Source of the DNA: JBBCJM01 sp037190175
GTDB lineage: Bacteria > Pseudomonadota > Alphaproteobacteria > Rhodobacterales > Rhodobacteraceae
Length of the DNA stretch: 22,117 nucleotides
Assembly (NCBI GenBank): GCA_037190175.1
Contig: JBBCJM010000078.1
Location: forward strand, 1 to 22,117
Reading direction: 5' to 3'
Shown here: piece by piece, positions 1 through 6,449 of the stretch
Layout of the letters: every line of letters begins with the position of its first letter
Numbering within the stretch: the first letter of the stretch is position 1
Program-made: the position numbers and the translations under genes
Notes under the pieces: model-generated
What the model was told of the DNA's origin: nothing
Seen by the model: only the letters and a program-made list of their open reading frames with translations
Database searches by the model: none

Positions 1-55
1 GCTGGCCGCCGCCCAGGATGCCGATCACCGCGCCGGAGGGGAGGGGGGCCGTCAT
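1..55 (-). CDS. purK: N5-carboxyaminoimidazole ribonucleotide synthase, N-terminal fragment
   Basis: Only the first 18 codons lie in the window; the gene runs off the left edge. The peptide reads MTAPLPSGAVIGILGGGQ, and the IGILGGGQ stretch is the typical first beta strand and glycine loop of the PurK ATP-grasp fold. The start ATG overlaps the purE stop as ATGA, the usual sign of translational coupling, and purE-purK is a classic gene pair. PurK converts AIR, ATP and bicarbonate to N5-CAIR, the substrate of PurE, in cytosolic de novo purine synthesis. The call depends on the short N-terminus plus the context; nothing can be said about the rest of the protein. Confidence 0.85.
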   Translation of the reverse strand, partial: MTAPLPSGAVIGILGGGQ

Positions 56-537
56 GCCTCGTCGCTCGGCTCTTCCGCCACGCCGGCCGAGAGCGCCGCG
101 CGCCAGCCCTCCAGCCGCGCGGCCAGCGCGGGGTCGGCCAGCGCGAGGATCGCGGCCGCCATCAGCCCGGCATTGGCCGCCCCGGCGGCGCCGATCGCCA
201 TGGTGGCCACCGGAAAGCCCCGCGGCATCTGCACGATGGAATAGAGGCTGTCCAGGCCCCCCAGCGCCCTGGTCTGCACCGGCACCCCGATCACCGGCAG
301 CCGGGTCTTCGAGGCCATCATCCCCGGCAGATGCGCCGCCCCCCCGGCGCCCGCGACGATCACCTTCAGCCCCCGCCCCGCGGCCTCTCGGCCATAGGTC
401 CACAGCCGGTCCGGCGTGCGATGGGCCGAGACGATGCGGGTCTCGTAGGCGACCCCCAGCTCGTCCAGCACCAGCGCGGCCTCCTTCATCGTCGCCCAGT
501 CGGACTGGCTGCCCATGATGATGCCGACCTGCGCCAT
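52..537 (-). CDS. purE: N5-carboxyaminoimidazole ribonucleotide mutase (class I PurE)
   Basis: A 161-residue protein, the normal length for bacterial PurE. It interconverts N5-CAIR and CAIR in purine synthesis, usually as a cytosolic octamer. Visible hallmarks are GSQSDW (residues 9-14), the SAHRTPDR loop with the catalytic-type histidine at about residue 39, and the AGAGGAAHLPGM segment that shapes the nucleotide site. The start MAQVGIIMGS fits the family and follows directly after the promoter-side gap. The gene reads into purK by an ATGA overlap, so the two are almost certainly co-transcribed and coupled. Upstream, 269 bases of GC-rich repeat-containing sequence separate it from the DUF465 gene on the same strand. 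Confidence 0.95.
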   Translation of the reverse strand: MAQVGIIMGSQSDWATMKEAALVLDELGVAYETRIVSAHRTPDRLWTYGREAAGRGLKVIVAGAGGAAHLPGMMASKTRLPVIGVPVQTRALGGLDSLYSIVQMPRGFPVATMAIGAAGAANAGLMAAAILALADPALAARLEGWRAALSAGVAEEPSDEA

Positions 538-635
538 GCCCGTCCCCCGCGACCCGCGCGCGCACTATACGGATCGCCCCCGCCGCGGCAAGGCAAGGCG
601 GCGGGCCGGGAAGCAAAGACCCTCCTTCCTGCTTT

Positions 636-749
636 CTTTGGTGTTCCAAATATCCCGGGGTCCGGGGCAGCGCCCCGGGGGCCGGCCACCCGCACCACCC
701 CGACAGACAGCGCGAAGGGGGGGTCCAAGGGGGGCGTCAGCCCCCCTTG
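636..749. repeat. GC-rich hairpin-bearing intergenic repeat
   Basis: The 538-806 gap between purE and the DUF465 gene has no convincing gene. It holds an AT-richer stretch (TGGTGTTCCAAATATCCC), then a hairpin CCGGGGC-AGC-GCCCCGG at 662-678, and then a perfect 10-bp stem with the 4-base loop GTCA at 726-749 (CAAGGGGGGC / GCCCCCCTTG). From memory, sequences of the style GGTGTTCCAAATATCCCGGGG followed by GGGGCAGCGCCCC recur in Rhodobacteraceae intergenic DNA; that needs a genome search. The stems lie downstream of the DUF465 gene on its strand and could weaken read-through into purE, but there is no clear T-run, so a terminator role is only inferred. Confidence 0.5.
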
Positions 750-806
750 CCCGGCCCAACGCCCGCAGGCCGCCAGGCCGAGGGGGGCGGGAGGGCCCCG
801 GCCCGC

Positions 807-1025
807 TCAGGCGATGATGTCGGGGATCAGCCGGTCCTCGATCTTCACGATCTGGTCCTTCAGCCCCAGCTTCTGCCGCTTCAGCCGGCGCAGCATCAGC
901 TGGTCGGGGTTCACCGTCGCCTCCAGCGCGCGGATCGCCTCGTCCAGGTCGCGGTGCTCGCGGCGCAGCACCTCGAGCCTGATGCGCAGCATCTCCTCCT
1001 GGCCGAGTTCCGAGGGCGCGTTCAT
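807..1025 (-). CDS. DUF465 (YdcH-family) small helical protein
   Basis: A 72-residue protein starting MNAPSELGQEEML and ending LIPDIIA. It matches the DUF465/YdcH pattern: two long charged amphipathic helices, the segment EHRDLDEAI followed about 20 residues later by LRRLKRQKLGLKDQI. Proteins of this family are small, cytosolic, probably coiled-coil and of unknown biochemical function. An upstream in-frame ATG at 1109 would add 28 residues. I prefer 1025 because GGGAGAGGAC sits just before it as a ribosome binding site and because the family begins close to there. It is divergent from hsp20 and upstream of purE on the same strand. Confidence 0.85.
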   Translation of the reverse strand: MNAPSELGQEEMLRIRLEVLRREHRDLDEAIRALEATVNPDQLMLRRLKRQKLGLKDQIVKIEDRLIPDIIA

Positions 1026-1153
1026 GTCCTCTCCCTGCCCGGGCGCTGGTCCCCGAGTCGTATCTGCCGTCCCGCCCCGGAAAGGTAGCGCGATCCCCGG
1101 GGCCTGCACAGGAAATCCGCACGCCCCCGCCCCCTGTCAAGAGCCCCGCCCGC

Positions 1154-1182
1154 CTTGCGGGGGCCCGCCCCCGGCCCCATAT
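1154..1182 (+). promoter_or_regulatory. Candidate heat-shock sigma (RpoH-type) promoter for hsp20
   Basis: CTTGCG at 1154-1159 and CCATAT at 1177-1182, preceded by CC, are separated by 17 bases. This resembles the RpoH promoter pattern CTTGnn ... CCCCATnT. It lies about 60 bases upstream of the hsp20 ATG, and a heat-shock gene is the expected client. The start point would fall near 1189. This is a pattern match only. Confidence 0.45.
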
Positions 1183-1244
1183 TCCCTGCTGACGGGTTGC
1201 CGAATGCGGGGCCCGGGCAGATGTCGCTTGCTCAAGGACAGGTC

Positions 1245-1676
1245 ATGACGAAACTCAGCTTCGGCGCCCATCCCTGGCTTCTGGGGTTCGAACAACTGGA
1301 GCGTCTGGTCGAACGCACCGCCAAGGGCGCCGGCGACAGCTATCCGCCCTTCAACATCGAGGCCACGGCCGAGAACGCCTATCGCATCACGCTGGCCGTG
1401 GCGGGGTTCCGCGAGGAGGATCTGACCATCACCGTCGAGGACCGCCATCTGGTGGTCCGCGGCCGGCAGGGCGAGGGCGAGGAGGGCCGGGTGTTCCTGC
1501 ACCGCGGGATCGCGGCGCGGGCCTTCCAGCGGTCCTTCGTGCTGGCCGAGGGGGTCGAGGTGGCGGGCGCGGCCCTGGAACACGGGCTCCTGCACATCGA
1601 CCTGCGCCGTTCGGTGCCCGAGCCGGTCGTGCGCACGATCCGTATTTCGCGCGAGCCAAGGCAAGGAGAGTCATGA
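1245..1676 (+). CDS. Small heat shock protein, Hsp20/alpha-crystallin family
   Basis: A 143-residue protein. Residues from about 32 to 130 form an alpha-crystallin domain: PPFNIEATAENAYRITLAVAG, FREEDLTITVED and HLVVRGR are the familiar early strands, and a C-terminal VRTIRI supplies the I-x-I-like tail. It acts as an ATP-independent holdase for unfolding proteins in the cytosol. The start at 1245 (MTKLSFGAHPWLLGFEQLERL) is chosen because AAGGA ends 6 bases before it and the sequence is the normal N-terminus for alphaproteobacterial IbpA-like proteins; in-frame ATGs further upstream would add unlikely residues. It overlaps the next gene by one base. A heat-shock-like promoter lies upstream at 1154-1182. 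Confidence 0.92.
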   Translation: MTKLSFGAHPWLLGFEQLERLVERTAKGAGDSYPPFNIEATAENAYRITLAVAGFREEDLTITVEDRHLVVRGRQGEGEEGRVFLHRGIAARAFQRSFVLAEGVEVAGAALEHGLLHIDLRRSVPEPVVRTIRISREPRQGES

Positions 1677-1903
1677 TGGATACGAGCTACAAGCATCTGC
1701 CGGGCGGCGAGGACCGCATCGTCTATGTCCGGCCCGTGGCGGTGGCGGATCTGCCGCAGGAACTGCGCGAGCAGGCGGGCGATCTGCAGACGGTCTATGC
1801 CCTGCACCGCCCCGACGGGGCGCGGCTGGCCCTGGTCGCCGACCGTTCGATGGCCTTCGCGCTGGCGCGCGACAACGACCTCGCGCCGGTAAACGTGCAC
1901 TGA
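1676..1903 (+). CDS. DUF1150 family protein
   Basis: A 75-residue protein beginning MDTSYKHLPGG and continuing RIVYVRPVAVADLPQELREQ, then YALHRPDGARLALVADR. This is the DUF1150 signature, a small cytosolic family found in alphaproteobacteria, often directly after hsp20. Its function is unknown. Two ATGs are available, at 1673 and 1676. I choose 1676 because AAGGAG at 1663-1668 is then spaced 7 bases away rather than 4. The start overlaps the hsp20 stop, so translation is probably coupled, and a stress-related role alongside Hsp20 is a reasonable inference. Confidence 0.88.
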   Translation: MDTSYKHLPGGEDRIVYVRPVAVADLPQELREQAGDLQTVYALHRPDGARLALVADRSMAFALARDNDLAPVNVH

Positions 1904-1981
1904 CCCCCTGCGGCATCGCGCCGCGACGGAAGGCGGGCCCCCGCGGCGTTCGACCCCTTGGAAAGACAGAGGGGGTCCGAC

Positions 1982-2455
1982 ATGAAGGCAACCGCCGGCT
2001 ACAGCGCCGCCCAGATCGCCCTGCACTGGCTGATCGCGGGCGGCGTTCTGTTCAACTACGTGATGAGCGACGGGATGGGGCGCGCCCTGCACCAGGCCCG
2101 CGCGGGGCAGGAGGTGACGGCCGCCGGGGTCGCGCCGCATGTCCTGGTGGGCATGGTGCTGGTGGTGCTGGTGATCGCCCGCATCGGGCTGCGGCTGTGG
2201 CGTGGCGCGCCGGCGGCCGGGCCCGGGCTGCGCGGTCTGGTGGCGCGGGTCACCCACGGGCTGCTCTACCTGCTGATCCTGCTGGTGCCGGTGCTGGGCG
2301 CGCTGGCCTGGTTCGCCGGCGCGCCCACCGGCGGGCCGCACGGCGCGCTGTCCAATCTGCTGGTGCTGGTCGCGGCCGCGCATGTGCTGGCCGCGCTCTG
2401 GCACCATCTGGTGCTGAAGGACGGCGCGATGCGGCGGATGCTGCGACCGCGGTAA
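1982..2455 (+). CDS. Cytochrome b561-type di-heme membrane protein
   Basis: A 157-residue protein with four predicted membrane helices. It has the histidines expected to bind two b hemes: H15 in ALHWL, the histidines in APHVLVGM and VTHGLLYL, and those in AAHVLAALWHH near the C-terminus. It belongs to the prokaryotic cytochrome b561/CybB family, which passes electrons between the quinone pool and other carriers in the inner membrane; some members act as superoxide:quinone oxidoreductases. The start at 1982 gives the usual N-terminus just before helix 1. The upstream ATG at 1958 would prepend charged residues and lacks support. The ribosome site AGAGGGGG lies inside a GACCCC/GGGGTC inverted repeat. 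It may be read from the hsp20 operon. Confidence 0.9.
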   Translation: MKATAGYSAAQIALHWLIAGGVLFNYVMSDGMGRALHQARAGQEVTAAGVAPHVLVGMVLVVLVIARIGLRLWRGAPAAGPGLRGLVARVTHGLLYLLILLVPVLGALAWFAGAPTGGPHGALSNLLVLVAAAHVLAALWHHLVLKDGAMRRMLRPR

Positions 2456-2473
2456 GGAAAGCGGCCCGGGTCT

Positions 2474-3565
2474 TCAGCCCCCGTCGTCCGCCGCGGCCAC
2501 CACGCTGCCCCGGTTGGCCTGCCGCAGCGCGGCGGCGTCGTCGTCGTAGAGGAAGGGCAGGAAGGCATAGCGCCGCCCCTCGGTCACCCGGCCGACCGCG
2601 TGCAAGAGCGCGCAGGAGAACACCACCGCGCCCCCCGCCGGCGCCTTGAACGACCGCGGGCCGTATTCGGGGAACGACACCTCGCCGCCCGCAAAATCCT
2701 CGTTGAGGTTGATCGAGACCGCAAAGCGGCGATGCGCAGTGCTGGGCGTGGTGTTGTCGCGGTGCGGGGCGAAATGCCCGCCCTCGGCCGCGTCGTAGCA
2801 GGAGACGATATAGCGTTCCATCCGGGTGGCGTGGAACATGTGGACCTTGGCGATCTCGGGCACCACCCGGGTCAGGATGCGGTTCTGGATCGTGGCGATC
2901 AGCCGCTCGTCGCCGAGCGTGATGTCGCGGCGCATCTTGTGGCGGGCGTCGTGCATCCCCACCGTCCTGCCCTCCACCTGCCGCATGAAGCCCGAGACCT
3001 CGCCCCCCTCGGCCTCGTAGAGCCCGATCAGGTGGCGGCAGAGTTCGGGCTCGAAGACGCGGGGCAGGTAGAGGATCGGGGCCTGCAGCTCGATCCCGGC
3101 GAAGCGGGCGGGCGGGGGCAGGGCGGCGACCTGCGCCAGCGCCGCGGCGTTGCCCTCGGGGCTCAGCGGGTGGAAGCCGATGATCCGCATGGTGGGGTCG
3201 ACCAGCACCCAGAACCGCCGCCGCGCCTCGCCCTCGCGCGCCGCGGCGCCGTAGAGCCGGCTGGCGGTCAGGTCGTGGTCCCAGAAGACGCGGATGCCGG
3301 GGAGGCGGTTGGCCAGCCGGCCCGCGCCTTCGTCGGCCGGGTCGGAGGACACCACGAAGAGCGCGGCGTGGATGTCGTCGAAGGCGGGCGACCGGCCGGC
3401 GGCCTCCAGCGCGGCCTGCACCGCGGGGTCGGCGGCCGAATGGGCGAAGAGCAGCACCAGGTAGCGGCCGGCGGCGGAATCGAGGGCATAGAGCGGGTTC
3501 TGCGGGGTTCGCTGGGTGAAGAAGGGGGCCGGCATCCCCGGCGCCAGAATCGCGAAATCCGCCAT
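2474..3565 (-). CDS. Peroxiredoxin-fold / 2OG-Fe(II) oxygenase (prolyl 4-hydroxylase-like) fusion
   Basis: A 363-residue two-domain protein. Residues about 5-150 look like a redoxin/AhpC-TSA fold: GRYLVLLFAHS, LFVVSSDPAD, VFWDHDLTASRLYG and FWVLVDPTMRIIGFHP are the recognisable strands. The position normally occupied by the peroxidatic cysteine (PxxxTxxC) has no cysteine; the only cysteines are C176, C256 and C318, all in the second domain. Residues about 160-345 are a P4H-like 2-oxoglutarate dioxygenase with the iron ligands H268-x-D270 and H322 and the 2-oxoglutarate-binding arginine at R332. Iron site and co-substrate site look intact. The substrate is unknown; hydroxylation of a protein side chain is inferred from the family. 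No signal peptide is seen. The gene is divergent from ccpA, sharing a 177-base gap that holds an FNR box. Confidence 0.85.
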   Translation of the reverse strand: MADFAILAPGMPAPFFTQRTPQNPLYALDSAAGRYLVLLFAHSAADPAVQAALEAAGRSPAFDDIHAALFVVSSDPADEGAGRLANRLPGIRVFWDHDLTASRLYGAAAREGEARRRFWVLVDPTMRIIGFHPLSPEGNAAALAQVAALPPPARFAGIELQAPILYLPRVFEPELCRHLIGLYEAEGGEVSGFMRQVEGRTVGMHDARHKMRRDITLGDERLIATIQNRILTRVVPEIAKVHMFHATRMERYIVSCYDAAEGGHFAPHRDNTTPSTAHRRFAVSINLNEDFAGGEVSFPEYGPRSFKAPAGGAVVFSCALLHAVGRVTEGRRYAFLPFLYDDDAAALRQANRGSVVAAADDGG

Positions 3566-3663
3566 CGTTCCCCCGCCGCTGCCGAAAGGTCACCGTGACG
3601 GGGCAGGGGCCGGGCTGTCAACCGCGCCTGCCCCAGGGGGAAACATTCTGCACGCGCAAAGTG

Positions 3664-3677
3664 TTGATGCAGGTCAA
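3664..3677 (+). promoter_or_regulatory. FNR/FnrL-type binding site upstream of ccpA
   Basis: TTGAT-GCAG-GTCAA matches the FNR consensus TTGAT-N4-ATCAA at 9 of 10 defined positions. It is centred about 72 bases before the ccpA start and about 105 bases before the divergent Prx-P4H start. FnrL or a related Crp/Fnr regulator (Dnr/Nnr share this box) would be expected to activate ccpA at low oxygen. Whether it also acts on the divergent gene is open. Confidence 0.75.
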
Positions 3678-3742
3678 GGCGATCTTCACGTAAAAATGCA
3701 AGACCGTTCCCAGCCACTCAGTCAAGCAGCGAGGACGCACGA

Positions 3743-4801
3743 ATGCTCAAGAAATCCACCGCCACTTATGCCGCCGTGCTCGTGGCATCCGGATTGGCCG
3801 CCGGTGCGGCGCTGGCCGACGATGCGGCCCTGCGCGAAGAGGCGAAGAGCTATTTCTCGCCCATCCCCTCCACCGTCCCGGCCTCGCCGCAGAACCCGGT
3901 GACGCCCGAGAAGATCGCGCTGGGCAAGGCGCTGTTCTTCGATCCGCGGATGTCCGCCTCGGGCGTCTTCTCCTGCAACTCCTGCCACAACCTGGCCACG
4001 GGCGGCGACGACAACATGCCGGTCTCGATCGGCCACGGCTGGCAGAAGGGGCCGCGCAACGCGCCCACCGTGCTGAACTCGGTGTTCAACGAGGCGCAGT
4101 TCTGGGACGGCCGCGCCGCCGACCTGGCCGAACAGGCCAAGGGCCCGGTGCAGGCCGGGGTCGAGATGGCGAACACGCCCGACAACGTGGTCGCGACGCT
4201 GAAGTCGATGCCGCAATACGTGGCCTGGTTCCAGGCGGCCTTCCCCGGCGAGGAAGACCCCGTGACCTTCGACAACTTCGCGCTGGCCATCGAGGCCTTC
4301 GAGGCCACGCTGATCACCCCCGCGCCCTTCGACGCCTGGCTGAACGGCACCGACGGCGCGATGAACGAGGATGAGAAGGCGGGGCTGCAGGTCTTCATGG
4401 AGGCGGGCTGCGCGGCCTGCCACAGCGGGGTCAACCTGGGCGGCCTGGGCTACTATCCCTTCGGCCTGATCGAGAAGCCCGGCGCCGACATCCTGCCGCC
4501 CGGCGACAAGGGCCGCTACGTGGTGACCGATACCGTCAGCGACGAATACGTGTTCCGCGCCGCACCCCTGCGCAACACCGCGCTGACCGCGCCCTATTTC
4601 CACTCCGGCGTGGTCTGGGATCTGCGCACGGCGGTCGAGATCATGGCGACCTCGCAGCTGGGCGCCGACCTGTCGGAAGCCGAGATCGACCAGATCACCG
4701 CCTTCCTGGGCGCGCTGACCGGCGAGGTGCCTCAGATCGTCTATCCGATCCTGCCGGCCGAGACCGCGGTCACCCCGCGGCCGACGGGCGAGGTCAGGTA
4801 A
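3743..4801 (+). CDS. ccpA: Di-heme cytochrome c peroxidase, periplasmic
   Basis: A 352-residue preprotein. Residues 1-25 form a Sec signal with a probable cut at ALA|DD. Two c-heme sites follow: C78-NS-C81-H82 and C223-AA-C226-H227. The segment IGHGWQKGPRN holds the distal histidine H98 of the low-potential heme, and M301 in IMATSQLG is the likely axial methionine of the high-potential heme. This is the classical bacterial CcpA layout, reducing hydrogen peroxide to water in the periplasm with electrons from c-type cytochromes or cupredoxins. GAGGA at 3731-3735 sets the start. An FNR-type box upstream suggests microaerobic induction. A strong hairpin follows the stop. All key residues are present. 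Confidence 0.95.
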   Translation: MLKKSTATYAAVLVASGLAAGAALADDAALREEAKSYFSPIPSTVPASPQNPVTPEKIALGKALFFDPRMSASGVFSCNSCHNLATGGDDNMPVSIGHGWQKGPRNAPTVLNSVFNEAQFWDGRAADLAEQAKGPVQAGVEMANTPDNVVATLKSMPQYVAWFQAAFPGEEDPVTFDNFALAIEAFEATLITPAPFDAWLNGTDGAMNEDEKAGLQVFMEAGCAACHSGVNLGGLGYYPFGLIEKPGADILPPGDKGRYVVTDTVSDEYVFRAAPLRNTALTAPYFHSGVVWDLRTAVEIMATSQLGADLSEAEIDQITAFLGALTGEVPQIVYPILPAETAVTPRPTGEVR

Positions 4802-4814
4802 CCTGACGCAGGCG

Positions 4815-4844
4815 GCCCCCGCGCCCGGCGACGGGCGCGGGGGC
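4815..4844 (+). terminator. Hairpin after ccpA, probable terminator
   Basis: A perfect 12-bp stem (GCCCCCGCGCCC / GGGCGCGGGGGC) with loop GGCGAC begins 13 bases after the ccpA stop. It is followed by TGTTGCC, so the T-tail is poor. In such a GC-rich genome the very strong stem may be enough for pausing or RNA protection. The rest of the gap to trxB (4845-5023) holds only weaker inverted repeats, for example CCGGCCA-AC-TGGCCGG at 4968-4983, nested inside GTGCCGG/CCGGCAC. Confidence 0.55.
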
Positions 4845-5023
4845 TGTTGCCTGCCGGGCTCGGATACCCCTGCGCCATCGGCAAGGGGTGCGGAGCGCCG
4901 GGGCAGGGCTCCCGCAGGTAAGGGGTTGTCGCGTAACCAGTGAACCGGGGGGGCGAAGGCCGCGGTGCCGGCCAACTGGCCGGGGGGCGGAAGCCTCCCG
5001 GCACTTTCATTTCGGGCGCGGGC

Positions 5024-5962
5024 TCAGTGCCCGGCCAGGAATTTCTCCGCGTCCAGCGCCGCCATGCAGCCCATCCCGGCCGAGGTCACCGCCTGGCGGT
5101 AGATGTGGTCGGTCAGGTCGCCCGCGGCGAAGACCCCGGGGATCGAGGTGCGGGTCGAGCCCGGCTCCACCTTCACGTAGCCGCCGTTGTGCAGCTCCAG
5201 CTGGTCCTTCACCAGTTCGCTGGCCGGGGCATGGCCGATCGCCACGAAGAAGCCGGCGCAGGGGATGTCGGTCGTCCCGCCGGTCTGCACGTTGCGCGCC
5301 CTGACCGCGGTGACGCCCGGAGGCGTGTCGGTGCCAAGCACCTCGGTGACCTCGGAGTTCCAGACCACCTCGATCTTCGGGTGCTTGAAGAGGCGGTCCT
5401 GCATGATCTTTTCCGCCCGCAGGCTGTCGCGGCGGTGGATCAGCGTCACCTTGGTGGCGAAGTTGGTCAGGAACAGCGCCTCTTCCACCGCGGTATTGCC
5501 GCCGCCGATCACCACCACCTCTTTCCCGCGGTAGAAGAACCCGTCGCAGGTGGCGCAGGCCGAGACGCCGAAGCCCTTGAACCGCTCCTCCGAGGGCAGG
5601 CCCAGCCATTTCGCCTGCGCCCCGGTGGCCAGGATCACCGCGTCGGCGGTATAGGTGGTGCCGCTGTCGGCTTTCGCGGCGAAGGGGCGGGCGGAAAGGT
5701 CCAGCGCGGTGATGTAGTCGGAAATCACCTCCGCCCCCATGGCGCGGGCGTGTTCCTCCATCCGCACCATCAGGTCGGGGCCCTGCACATGGGTGTCGCC
5801 GGGCCAGTTCTCCACCTCGGTGGTGATGGTCAGCTGCCCGCCGGGCTGCAGCCCCTGGATCAGGATCGGGTCCAGCATCGCCCGGGCGCCATAGACCGCC
5901 GCCGTATAGCCCGCGGGGCCGGAGCCGATGATCAGGAGGCGGGTGTGGCGGGTCTCGGCCAT
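5024..5962 (-). CDS. trxB: Thioredoxin-disulfide reductase
   Basis: A 312-residue flavoprotein that uses NADPH to reduce thioredoxin in the cytosol. The FAD loop GSGPAG is at residues 13-18. The redox-active C136-AT-C139 lies in the typical ACATCDGFF segment, followed by the NADPH loop GGGNTAVEEA (about 153-162) and the HRRDSLRAEK motif that reads the 2'-phosphate. GDLTD near the C-terminus closes the FAD domain. The length is normal. The start MAETRHTRLLIIGSG is preceded by AAGGA and a candidate promoter about 28 bases further up. It is divergent from the small lipoprotein gene and convergent with ccpA. The complete motif set makes the low-molecular-weight TrxB assignment secure over ferredoxin-NADP reductase relatives, which lack CxxC. 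Confidence 0.96.
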   Translation of the reverse strand: MAETRHTRLLIIGSGPAGYTAAVYGARAMLDPILIQGLQPGGQLTITTEVENWPGDTHVQGPDLMVRMEEHARAMGAEVISDYITALDLSARPFAAKADSGTTYTADAVILATGAQAKWLGLPSEERFKGFGVSACATCDGFFYRGKEVVVIGGGNTAVEEALFLTNFATKVTLIHRRDSLRAEKIMQDRLFKHPKIEVVWNSEVTEVLGTDTPPGVTAVRARNVQTGGTTDIPCAGFFVAIGHAPASELVKDQLELHNGGYVKVEPGSTRTSIPGVFAAGDLTDHIYRQAVTSAGMGCMAALDAEKFLAGH

Positions 5963-5989
5963 GGCGGGTCCTTCGCGTTGCGGCTTCGG

Positions 5990-6018
5990 GTTCTAGCGGC
6001 GGGGGCGGGCGGTCACAA
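5990..6018 (-). promoter_or_regulatory. Candidate housekeeping promoter for trxB
   Basis: On the minus strand TTGTGA (6018-6013) and TAGAAC (5995-5990) are separated by 17 bases, each matching 4 of 6 sigma-70 consensus positions. A start near 5983 would give a 20-base leader that includes the AAGGA ribosome site of trxB. Pattern match only. Confidence 0.35.
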
Positions 6019-6216
6019 GCCGCGCGACATTGGATCGCGGAGGCGGGTCATAAGCGGGGGTTTGCGGCGGGGCGGTCGGGCGCCTGCCGCTTTCGACGGC
6101 AGTGGCCGCGCAGGTGCAGAGGGCGTCGGGCTCGGCAAGATCCTTGCGGCGACTCGGCCGCCGGCGCACGATGCCCGCATTCAGCACGTCCTTTCTTTCC
6201 CAAGGAGCTTCCGAAA

Positions 6217-6360
6217 ATGCAATCCCTGCGCGTCCTGCTCGCCTTCCTTGGCCTTGCCCTGCTCGCCGCCTGTGAACCGGCCTTTTCGCTGCCCGGCGCC
6301 GCTGCCGATACCGCGGTCCACGACACCGGGGGCAGCGATGGCGGCGGCTACGGCTACTAG
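6217..6360 (+). CDS. Small lipoprotein (47 residues), function unknown
   Basis: A short gene starting ATGCAATCC and ending GGCTACTAG. The peptide begins MQSLRVLLAFLGLALLAAC, a textbook lipoprotein signal: R5, a hydrophobic run, and the lipobox LLAA|C19. The mature part is only 29 residues, starts CEPAFSLPG, and ends in a glycine/tyrosine tail SDGGGYGY. AAGGAG at 6202-6207, 9 bases before the ATG, is one of the best ribosome sites in the window. Codon use is GC-rich at third positions like its neighbours. It should be lipidated by Lgt, cut by LspA and sorted by LolCDE, part of which is encoded later in the window. The tail recalls entericidin-like or short Gly/Tyr-tail lipoproteins, but no family is recognised. 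It lies between trxB (divergent) and bioY (same strand). Confidence 0.75.
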   Translation: MQSLRVLLAFLGLALLAACEPAFSLPGAAADTAVHDTGGSDGGGYGY

Positions 6361-6449
6361 GGCCGGGAAGGGGCGCCAACGGGCTTGACCCGCTGCGGCT
6401 GCATCGTCATCAAGGCGGCGTATCGAACCCCAGAGAGAGGCGCGCGCCC

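Noticed and set aside
1225..1245. TTGCT next to AAGGA before hsp20, recalling ROSE RNA thermometers
   Set aside because: The segment does not form the expected helix over the ribosome site; only a 4-bp CTTG/CAAG pairing with a 2-base loop is possible.
1285..1293. GGTTCGAAC resembling a tRNA T-arm
   Set aside because: It lies inside the hsp20 coding sequence (GFEQ) and no acceptor, D or anticodon stems fit around it.
5007..6388. Several 100-480 residue frames antisense or out of frame to trxB
   Set aside because: trxB has all FAD, CxxC and NADPH motifs in its own frame; the others are composition-driven.
6361..6449. BioR operator or biotin-related riboswitch before bioY
   Set aside because: No TTATnnATAA-like palindrome is present and the gap is too short for a known riboswitch; TTGACC at 6385 has no good -10 partner.
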